Assembly (NCBI GenBank): GCA_937899785.1
Contig: CALCCG010000003.1
Span: forward strand, 1 to 64,000
DNA length: 64,000 nt
Reading direction: 5' to 3'
From: an uncultured Erythrobacter sp.
GTDB lineage: Bacteria > Pseudomonadota > Alphaproteobacteria > Sphingomonadales > Sphingomonadaceae
Shown here piece after piece: positions 57,401 to 64,000 of the stretch. Position numbers and translations under genes: made by a program. Every line of letters begins with the position of its first letter. The first letter of the stretch is position 1. The notes below the pieces were generated by a model, which searched no databases, was not told where the DNA came from, and saw nothing but the letters and a program-made list of their open reading frames with translations.

Positions 57401-59011
57401 TCAATCGATGGACAGATTGCTCTCGCCAGCTTCCTGCGCACGACGAAGTAGACTGCGTTCCGCTTCGGGGACCGTGCGGTAAGCTGCCACGAGCAGAATT
57501 AGCCCAACAGGCACGGCAACCAGAAGGCTCAAACCACCGCTCGAAAGGCTACCGGTAATGGTTGAGACCTGTCCCGCCATATACGGGCCAAGGGCAAGAC
57601 CAACCAATGTGGTCGCCAAGAAGAACGTTGCTGTTGCCGTCCCTCGCATGCGAGGCAAGACAAGGTCCTGAGTGGTTGCAGCGGCGGCTCCAAGCGCTGA
57701 ACTTCCGAAAAGCGATTGCAAGAAGGCTGCGATATAGAATGTCGTCGTGTCTCTCGTCGTGAACATCAAGAAGAGAAACGGCGCTGACCCGGCGAGCCCA
57801 ACGGCCACAACCAGGAGCCGGCCGGCAGGGTTGCGTGCACGCAACCAGTCCGCGGCCCGGCCGCCCAAAATCACTCCCAAAAAGCCAGCCATTGCCCCAG
57901 GCCCACCGATCCACCATCCGGCTGTCGAAGGTGCCGCACCCAACACTCTAATAGCATAGGGCGCAGCCCAAAACGAGGCTGCGTATGACATGAAGGCAAC
58001 CATGCCATACCCCAGAATGGTGGTGAGGAAGGCCGGTGTCTGCCAGATCAGTCGAAAAGTTGACGCATCGCGGCGCTGTAACGTCGAAGCCCACGAGAAA
58101 ATCGCGTAATATCCGATCCCGACCGCTGTCCATTGCTGCGCGTTGCCGGTCAGCCGCACCATGGCGTATGCAAGGCCGCCAATAACCAAAGCCCCAGCGA
58201 GGTTTACTGCAATGCCGCGAAATCCGGATTGCGCCGCCCCGATCAAGGTGAAGGGAGGAATGACCGCGACCAGTTCCTTGAAGAATCCACGGAACGGCTC
58301 AGCTGGAGCAGGTGTTACAATCCCCTCGCTTTCACCGCGCAAGGGCTCGCGAAGTGTAAAGACCAGTGCGGCTAGCAAGATACCAGGTAAGCCTACAATG
58401 ATGAAGGCGGCTTGCCAGCCAGCCAGCCCCAGTGGCGCGTTAGTTGGGTAAGCGGCGTTCCACCGCTCGACGATTGCCCCGCCGATGAGCAGGGACACCC
58501 CTCCGCCAATGTACAGACCCGAAGAGTAGATCGCGAGCGCAGTCGCCCGCATGTTCTTTGGAAACCAATCCGATATCAGCGAATAGGCACTTGGACTGGC
58601 GGTCGGCGGCCCCACCCCGGCTCCGCCCCTTGCGACGCTGAGCATTGCAAAATTGCGAGCAAATCCGGAAAGCGCCGTAAAAGCCGACCAGATAGCGAGG
58701 CCTGCAGACATCAAGCGCACGCGATGCCAGCTGTCAGCCAGTTTTCCCAATGGTATGCCGAACAAGGCATAAAAGACGCCGAAGGCGGTACCATAGAGAA
58801 AGCCGATCTGATCATCGCGCAGGCCAAGGTCCGCTTTGATATCCTCAGCCAAAATCGAGATGATGTTGCGGTCGATGAAATTCAGCACATAAACTAGCAC
58901 CAACACACCCAACGCGTACCAGCTATAGGCCGGAACGGATTGTTTTTCCGCCGGCTCTTGCGCCGCAACCGTATCGCTCAAGAGAATTCCCCTAGCCCGT
59001 TTATTCGACAC
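57401..59011 (-). CDS. MFS transporter (spinster-like)
   Basis: This 536-residue inner-membrane transporter has 12 predicted helices. Motif A is GKLADSWHRVRLM, and the N-terminal YVLNFIDRNIISILAEDIK is typical of the Spns/aromatic-acid-type MFS proteins common in sphingomonads. The substrate is not readable. An N-terminal cytosolic extension of about 30 residues precedes the first helix. Confidence 0.92.
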   Translation of the reverse strand: MSNKRARGILLSDTVAAQEPAEKQSVPAYSWYALGVLVLVYVLNFIDRNIISILAEDIKADLGLRDDQIGFLYGTAFGVFYALFGIPLGKLADSWHRVRLMSAGLAIWSAFTALSGFARNFAMLSVARGGAGVGPPTASPSAYSLISDWFPKNMRATALAIYSSGLYIGGGVSLLIGGAIVERWNAAYPTNAPLGLAGWQAAFIIVGLPGILLAALVFTLREPLRGESEGIVTPAPAEPFRGFFKELVAVIPPFTLIGAAQSGFRGIAVNLAGALVIGGLAYAMVRLTGNAQQWTAVGIGYYAIFSWASTLQRRDASTFRLIWQTPAFLTTILGYGMVAFMSYAASFWAAPYAIRVLGAAPSTAGWWIGGPGAMAGFLGVILGGRAADWLRARNPAGRLLVVAVGLAGSAPFLFLMFTTRDTTTFYIAAFLQSLFGSSALGAAAATTQDLVLPRMRGTATATFFLATTLVGLALGPYMAGQVSTITGSLSSGGLSLLVAVPVGLILLVAAYRTVPEAERSLLRRAQEAGESNLSID

Positions 59012-59030
59012 GACACTGAACCGTATCCGA

Positions 59031-59729
59031 TTATTTTGCGTATTCCGTGCTATCGATTATTCCCGCCTCGGCAAAACCCTTTTTACGCAATCGGCAGGAA
59101 TCGCACAGGCCGCAAGCCCTTCCATCCTCGGTCGGATCGTAACAAGACCAGCTCCAGGCTGGATCCAATCCAAGTCTTGCGCACTCCTTGGCAATGTCCG
59201 CTTTAGTCAGGTGTTGCAGTGGGGCGCGAATAGTGAAAGGCGCGCCTTCAACGCCGGCTTTCGTCCCGAGCCGAGCGGTCTCAGCAAAGCTTGCAATGAA
59301 CTCTGGGCGGCAGTCGGGGTAACCGGAGTAGTCGCGCGCGTTTACGCCAATGAAGACATTGCGAGCGCCAGCGGCCTCAGCGCAAGCCATCGTCAGCGCA
59401 AGAAACACCAAATTGCGCGCCGGGACATAGGTCACGGGAATGGCATCGCCAACGCCGTGCTTAGGGACATCGATCGCATCGGTCAGAGCCGAACCACCAA
59501 AGGCGCGCAAGTCGAGTGCGATCTCCACCTGGCTCATCAGTCCAAGTTCTTTCGAGATCCGTTTGGCCGATTCCAATTCCAACCGATGCCGCTGCCCATA
59601 ATCGACGCTTAGCGCGCGGACTGCAAAGCCCTGCTCTTGGGCCAAGGCGGCGGTGACCATCGAGTCGAGCCCTCCTGAGAGTAGAACTACTGCGACTGGG
59701 CGCTCGTCAATCTTCTCAGCGTCTATCAT
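59031..59729 (-). CDS. queC: 7-cyano-7-deazaguanine synthase
   Basis: This 232-residue enzyme makes preQ0 for queuosine. It has the PP-loop VVLLSGGLDSMV and the zinc site CYDPTEDGRACGLCDSCRLR. GluQ in this window acts on the finished queuosine of tRNA(Asp). The gene starts 19 bases downstream of the MFS start region on the same strand order. Confidence 0.95.
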   Translation of the reverse strand: MIDAEKIDERPVAVVLLSGGLDSMVTAALAQEQGFAVRALSVDYGQRHRLELESAKRISKELGLMSQVEIALDLRAFGGSALTDAIDVPKHGVGDAIPVTYVPARNLVFLALTMACAEAAGARNVFIGVNARDYSGYPDCRPEFIASFAETARLGTKAGVEGAPFTIRAPLQHLTKADIAKECARLGLDPAWSWSCYDPTEDGRACGLCDSCRLRKKGFAEAGIIDSTEYAK

Positions 59730-59782
59730 AGCGCCAACGCGCTAGGCGCGCCGATGCTCGAAGGCAATCACCATATGCCCGT

Positions 59783-60196
59783 CTAGCAAGAGCCGGTTCG
59801 GCGCGCTTCAGCGACAAACTGAAAGGGGAGACCTGAAGAAATCCCGTTACTCTCAATCTGAACCAACGCTTCGGTTTCACGGCGGACATTGGTCCGGCCA
59901 TAGCCAGTACCAGGACAGGTATATTGCACCGTGAACTCACCCAGCTGGTCCTCAATCACCACGTGGCTGCAATTGGGTTGGTCATGTTGCAACTGGATAA
60001 GCTCCTGCCCAGTCTTAATGCAGATTTTCCGTTCAGCCGATCCGTCGCGATACTTTATTGTCCATTCCCCCTTCGCAAGACCGTTGAGCATCCTAAGGCT
60101 GTTGGATTGCGCCGCGAGTGGCAGAGCACCAGCCACAAGACCAGCGCCCAGTACGAGCGCTGATCTGATCGAAATTGTGCGCTTTTTTTCTCGCAT
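59783..60196 (-). CDS. DUF3617 exported protein
   Basis: This is a 137-residue secreted protein: ATG 60196 behind GGAGAG, a signal peptide ending near PLAAQS, then a DUF3617 core (GEWTIKYRDGSAERKICI, four Cys including a C-terminal Cys). The family is periplasmic and widespread in sphingomonads, with no known role. Confidence 0.85.
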   Translation of the reverse strand: MREKKRTISIRSALVLGAGLVAGALPLAAQSNSLRMLNGLAKGEWTIKYRDGSAERKICIKTGQELIQLQHDQPNCSHVVIEDQLGEFTVQYTCPGTGYGRTNVRRETEALVQIESNGISSGLPFQFVAEARRTGSC

Positions 60197-60281
60197 GAGA
60201 GGCTCTCCAGCCATAACTCGCATAACTTCTTGGAGATGTTAGACTAAGCGTGATGAAACGCGCCTGAACGACGGTTCGGAG

Positions 60282-61184
60282 CTAGACCGAAAGCGGAAAG
60301 GTGCGTGAGCAGAACGCGCAGTCGACTTCGATCACGCCAGCTTCGTTGCGCATCGCTTCCTGCTCGCCCGGCGGAAATCGGGCGAGCACGGATTCGTAAT
60401 AGTCCGCCGTGCAGCGACAACCGCGCGCAAGAGAGGCGCTGGACTGAATGCGGATTTCATCCTCTTCGTGAAACAGTCTCCAGACAATCCCTTCCATCGA
60501 AAGGCCGGGATCGAGCAGCTCCTCATGGCTGACCGTGCTTGATAGTGTTGCAACGTGTTCCCAATCGGGATGATCCATGCGCACATGAAGCCGCTCTCGC
60601 CCTTCTTCGCCATCCGCCAGATGTTGGACCAAAAAGCCGGCGGCAACGCGGGAGCCATTTCCCGCGCGGCTGGCCACGCGGATCAGGGTTGGCACTTGTT
60701 CAGATTGTGTGAAGTATTTTTCGCAGGCCTGCGCTAAAGTGTCGCCCTCAAGCGGAACAATACCCTGATAACGCTCGGTTACACCTGTGCCGCTATCGGT
60801 TTCGAAGGTTATCGTTAGATAACCTCTCCCAAACAGCGCTGGAAGCGATGGATTAGCGCCCAGGCCTGCTAAGGCCTCGTCATCAAAGTCCGCGTAGCCG
60901 CGCATCGACCCACCGCGAAAATCGCACACTAGCAAACGCACAACACCGTCCTGGGTTTGCGCCTGCATGGTCATCTGCGCATCCTGGCCCTTGAGCAGGC
61001 CGCCCATCAGCGCGCACAGGACCAATGCCTCCGCGACCAAATGCGTGATGGGTGCGGGGTAATCGTGCGCTGAAAGCACATCGTCGACCACCTTTTCGAG
61101 CCGCACTACACGGCCCCGCGCGTTGCGGTTGGGCAAGGTAAAGCTGAGCAGCGTGTCAGCATAGATCTCTGTCTTAGCGTCCAT
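60282..61184 (-). CDS. hslO: Hsp33 redox-regulated chaperone
   Basis: This 300-residue holdase is activated by oxidation. The zinc/redox centre is CRCTADYYESVL (CxC) with DCAFCSRTF (CxxC) at the C-terminus. The substrate-binding domain has GGLLKGQDAQMTMQAQ. ATG 61184 (MDAKTEIYADTLL) is used; the longer frame overlaps the argF end and is not conserved. Confidence 0.95.
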   Translation of the reverse strand: MDAKTEIYADTLLSFTLPNRNARGRVVRLEKVVDDVLSAHDYPAPITHLVAEALVLCALMGGLLKGQDAQMTMQAQTQDGVVRLLVCDFRGGSMRGYADFDDEALAGLGANPSLPALFGRGYLTITFETDSGTGVTERYQGIVPLEGDTLAQACEKYFTQSEQVPTLIRVASRAGNGSRVAAGFLVQHLADGEEGRERLHVRMDHPDWEHVATLSSTVSHEELLDPGLSMEGIVWRLFHEEDEIRIQSSASLARGCRCTADYYESVLARFPPGEQEAMRNEAGVIEVDCAFCSRTFPLSV

Positions 61185-61239
61185 GCACACTATATGGGCA
61201 CGTCCAGAGCGGCTGTAAGCCCCGTTACGTCCAATTCGG

Positions 61240-62181
61240 TCAGCCGAGAAGGCCAAAGCACCACAAGAGAATCGACTTCTGCGCGTGAATTCGATTTTCC
61301 GCTTCGTGAAAAACCACGGAATGGGAGGATTCGAAAACCTCTTCGCTCACCTCTTCGCCCACATGTGCGGGTAGGCAGTGAAGGAACAAAGCGTCGGGTT
61401 TGGCCTCAGTCATGAGCGCGGCGTTCACCTGAAAGGGCTCCATTGCGACGCGCTTTTCATCCGCATCGGCCTGGCCCATCGAAATCCAGGTGTCGGTCAC
61501 CAGAACGTCAGCGTCGCGTGCGGCTTCGGCAGGGTCCTGGGTGAGCGTGACCCTCGCGCCGCCCGCGCGCGCCATCTCAACAAATTCTGCGTTGGGCTCA
61601 AACCCCGCTGGTGTCGCTACCCTCACGTTGAACTTCATCAAGCCCGCCGCTTCGAGAATCGAATGCAAGACGTTGTTACCATCCCCGAACCAAGCGAGCT
61701 CAAGGCCAGGCAGCGTCTTGCCATGCTCGATCACTGTCAGCAGGTCTGCCACAATTTGGCAGGGATGCGAACGGTTGGTGAGGCCGTTGATCACGGGCAC
61801 GCTGGCATGTCGAGCCATCTCCACGATCTTGGCGTGATCATCGGTGCGCAGCATGATCGCATCGACCATCCGGCTGAGAACGCGCGCTGTGTCCGCAATG
61901 GATTCGCCCCTACCAAGCTGACTTGAGCCAGCGTCCAGGATCAGAACCGATCCCCCAAGCTGGCGCATCGCCATGTCGAAGCTGACCCGCGTTCGGGTCG
62001 AATTCTTCTCAAACACCAAAGCCAGAACTCGGCCTGCTAAGGGCGAATCGGCGTCCGCGCAGCCCTTGGGCCAGTCGGCACGCGCAGCCTTGCGGTCAAT
62101 CGCATCGGCGATCATCGCGGCAATGGCATCGGCTCCGGCATCCTCGAGTTCGAGGAAGTGCTGCGTGGCGAGCGCGCTCAT
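61240..62181 (-). CDS. argF: Ornithine carbamoyltransferase
   Basis: This 313-residue enzyme makes citrulline from ornithine and carbamoyl phosphate. The carbamoyl-phosphate site is [12 protein letters not shown] and the ornithine/SMG-type site is [13 protein letters not shown]. The ATG overlaps the argD stop by four bases, so argD-argF are coupled. Confidence 0.96.
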   Translation of the reverse strand: MSALATQHFLELEDAGADAIAAMIADAIDRKAARADWPKGCADADSPLAGRVLALVFEKNSTRTRVSFDMAMRQLGGSVLILDAGSSQLGRGESIADTARVLSRMVDAIMLRTDDHAKIVEMARHASVPVINGLTNRSHPCQIVADLLTVIEHGKTLPGLELAWFGDGNNVLHSILEAAGLMKFNVRVATPAGFEPNAEFVEMARAGGARVTLTQDPAEAARDADVLVTDTWISMGQADADEKRVAMEPFQVNAALMTEAKPDALFLHCLPAHVGEEVSEEVFESSHSVVFHEAENRIHAQKSILLWCFGLLG

Positions 62182-63377
62182 GCCTGCTCAGGCAGCTTGA
62201 AGCTAGCAGCCCCTGCGGATAGCTTGTCGAAGAATTCGTCAATCTCCGCATCGCCGATCACCAGCGGCGGGATCACACGCAGGGTCTGATCGCCCGCAGC
62301 GACGGTCAGCAATTGATGATTGTCGCGCAGGTGGACGAAGAAAGGCCGGCTTTCGACCTTCATCTTGATTCCCAGCATCAACCCTTTACCGCGTACCAGC
62401 TCAAACAGCTCGGGATAATTGCCGATAAACTGCTCAAGGCGCGCGCGCACACGCTCCCCTTTCTCGGTCACTTCGGCGAGGAAATCCTCGTTGGCGACCG
62501 CTTCCATAACCGCACTGCCCGCCGCCATCGCGAGCGGGTTGCCGCCATAGGTTGAGCCATGCGTGCCCAATGTCATGCCGCGCGCCGCCTTTTCAGTCGC
62601 CAGGCACGCGCCGAGCGGGAAGCCACCGCCCAGCCCCTTAGCCGAGGCGACAATATCGGGTTCAATGCCGTAATGCTCATAAGCGTAGAGCTTGCCCGTG
62701 CGGGCCATGCCGCATTGCACTTCATCGAGCACCAGCATTAGACCATGTTGGTCCGCGAGCGCGCGCAGGCCGTGCATGAATTCGGTCGAGGCGGGTCGGA
62801 TGCCGCCTTCGCCCTGGATCGGTTCGACCAGAAAGCCTGCTGTGTTCGGGCCAACCAGCGCCTTGGCCGCTTCCAGATCGTCAAACTCAGCGTACTTGAA
62901 CCCTTCGAGCAATGGTGAGAAGCCGTGGTGCATCTTGGTCTGGTTTGACGCGCTGATCGTTGCCATAGTGCGCCCGTGAAAGGCGTTGGCAAAGGTGATC
63001 ATCTCGGACCGATTGGCCGCACCCTCATCGCCTGCATTCTGGTGGTAAGCGCGCGCGCATTTGATTGCAGTCTCAACCGCCTCAGCTCCGGAATTCGTGA
63101 AGAAGACCGTGTCGGCAAAGGTATGATCCACCAGTTGTTGCGCCAGACGCTCACCCTGCGGGCTGCCGTAGAGGTTTGAGACGTGCATCAAAGTCTCGGC
63201 CTGCGTCTGGATCGCGTCGATCAGTCCGCGATGCGAATGACCCAGCAAATTCACGGCAATCCCGCTGGCAAAATCGAGATAGCGCGTGCCATCTTCATCG
63301 ATGAGGTGGCAATGATCGCCCTTCACGGGCCGGACTCCGCAACGCGGATAAGTGGGCATCAGCGGCGTGATCGACAT
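62178..63377 (-). CDS. argD: Acetylornithine/succinylornithine aminotransferase
   Basis: This 399-residue class III PLP aminotransferase of arginine synthesis has the PLP-lysine region [15 protein letters not shown], with [16 protein letters not shown] and [14 protein letters not shown]. Length is normal. It heads an argD-argF(-hslO) operon. Confidence 0.95.
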   Translation of the reverse strand: MSITPLMPTYPRCGVRPVKGDHCHLIDEDGTRYLDFASGIAVNLLGHSHRGLIDAIQTQAETLMHVSNLYGSPQGERLAQQLVDHTFADTVFFTNSGAEAVETAIKCARAYHQNAGDEGAANRSEMITFANAFHGRTMATISASNQTKMHHGFSPLLEGFKYAEFDDLEAAKALVGPNTAGFLVEPIQGEGGIRPASTEFMHGLRALADQHGLMLVLDEVQCGMARTGKLYAYEHYGIEPDIVASAKGLGGGFPLGACLATEKAARGMTLGTHGSTYGGNPLAMAAGSAVMEAVANEDFLAEVTEKGERVRARLEQFIGNYPELFELVRGKGLMLGIKMKVESRPFFVHLRDNHQLLTVAAGDQTLRVIPPLVIGDAEIDEFFDKLSAGAASFKLPEQA

Positions 63378-63417
63378 GGAAACAATCCCAGCAAAGTTGA
63401 GGCCTGCAAAGCCTTCT

Positions 63418-63454
63418 GCAAAAACAAATGGCGACCCATTTACGGGGTCGCCAT
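63418..63454 (-). terminator. Terminator of the cold-shock gene
   Basis: ATGGCGACCC and GGGTCGCCAT (63428-63437 and 63445-63454) pair. The minus strand then reads TTTGTTTTTG, a good T-run. It ends the cold-shock transcript just ahead of argD. Confidence 0.78.
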
Positions 63455-63511
63455 CGTTTTAGATAAGGCCGCTCCCGCATTGGGTCAAACGGCGCATTAT
63501 GAACTCAGGAC

Positions 63512-64000
63512 TTATTCCTGCACAGGCACCAGATTGACAGCTGAGTATTTGCCTCGTCGGTCCACCTCAAGGTCAAACTCGTACCGCTCACCTTCATTGA
63601 TAGCCGTGAGACCAGAGCGCTCAACAGCACTGATGTGAACGAACGCGTCCGGCTGCCCGTCGTCGCGGACCAGAAACCCGAACCCCTTGGTTGAGTTAAA
63701 GAACTTGACCGTACCAGCCGCCTTTTCGCCGGTGAGTTCACGCTTTGGCGGGCCGGCCTGCTGCACAGCGATCACCTCACCCACAACCTGAAGGTCTTGG
63801 GCTGAGACTTTGCCGCCGCGGTCCACAAGGTTAAATTCAAGCTCTTGGCCTTCCGCCAGGCCTTCAAGCCCAGCGCGCTCAACCGCGCTAATGTGGACGA
63901 AAACGTCCTCACCGCCGGTCTCTTGCTGAATAAACCCAAAGCCCTTTTGGCCGTTGAAGAACTTCACCGTGCCTTTACCGGTACCCACAACCTGAGCGGG
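63512..64000 (-). CDS. Double cold-shock domain protein, N-terminus beyond window
   Basis: Two cold-shock domains are seen: [18 protein letters not shown] with [13 protein letters not shown], and [19 protein letters not shown] with [12 protein letters not shown], each with RNP1- and RNP2-like motifs for single-stranded nucleic acid. The frame stays open to 64000 as [14 protein letters not shown] at 63988 could start it, but homologues carry a Gly-rich N-terminus, so the real start probably lies outside. Its terminator is at about 63418-63454. Confidence 0.88.
   Translation of the reverse strand, partial: PAQVVGTGKGTVKFFNGQKGFGFIQQETGGEDVFVHISAVERAGLEGLAEGQELEFNLVDRGGKVSAQDLQVVGEVIAVQQAGPPKRELTGEKAAGTVKFFNSTKGFGFLVRDDGQPDAFVHISAVERSGLTAINEGERYEFDLEVDRRGKYSAVNLVPVQE

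Overview
The window looks like chromosomal DNA of an alphaproteobacterium of the order Sphingomonadales, most likely an Erythrobacteraceae member (inference). The supporting signs are high GC, a CtrA orthologue ending in Ala-Ala, a DivK-like receiver, an alphaproteobacterial DksA that has lost most zinc-finger cysteines, an acyl carrier protein next to serine palmitoyltransferase (sphingolipid synthesis), a PduO-HIG1 gene pair, and remains of a Rhodobacter-type gene transfer agent (GTA) cluster. I see no rRNA, tRNA, CRISPR array or insertion sequence. Both window ends cut a gene.

Layout. 1-2.2 kb: C-terminally cut DUF305/LVIVD exported protein (-). 2.5-4 kb: atypical class A beta-lactamase and a tiny repeat-rich lipoprotein. 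4.2-9.5 kb: polA and a CDC48/VAT-type double AAA+ ATPase, convergent. 9.6-9.8 kb: a probable structured small RNA with its own terminator (-). 10-13.5 kb: scoA, a HAD-like lipoprotein and scoB, translationally coupled, then a CaiB-type CoA transferase. 13.5-22 kb (-): DUF418, metK, lnt, DUF4167, prmC, prfA, hisS. 22-26.7 kb: ppa, a small membrane protein, lptB, rpoN, ctrA. 26.7-35.6 kb: MscS-type channel, trmB, an exported DUF917 protein, maeB, mutS, an unknown membrane protein. 35.6-39.6 kb: hbd, pduO, HIG1 and gluQ (-), then an HNH protein and a K+ channel-like protein. 39.6-45.4 kb (-): the kynurenine operon kynA-kynB-kynU, DUF4112, a peptide-binding lipoprotein, PilZ and dksA. 45.7-49.7 kb: a Sel1 protein, a compact five-gene operon (DUF3572, HAD, RidA, GDPD, GNAT), divK. 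49.8-52.7 kb: acp-spt, an aquaporin and a DedA/YqaA protein. 52.8-55.8 kb: a decayed GTA cluster. 56-64 kb: OmpA with 36 consecutive prolines, an MFS transporter, queC, DUF3617, hslO, argF, argD and a double cold-shock protein.

How the genes work together. PrmC methylates the release factor made by the adjacent prfA. QueC and GluQ both belong to queuosine metabolism. KynA, KynB and KynU take tryptophan to anthranilate. ScoA/ScoB, CaiB and 3-hydroxybutyryl-CoA dehydrogenase point to acyl-CoA and ketone-body use. ACP and SPT start sphingolipids. CtrA and DivK belong to the cell-cycle phosphorelay, and the ctrA upstream region carries paired GANTC sites.

The most unusual points are: (i) a probable ATC start codon for maeB behind a perfect Shine-Dalgarno; (ii) a GTA cluster collapsed by a large internal deletion, with intact terminase genes still sitting behind a promoter with a 22-bp dyad; (iii) the candidate small RNA at about 9.63-9.76 kb; (iv) the lipoprotein inserted between scoA and scoB; (v) a beta-lactamase with SCN in place of SDN.
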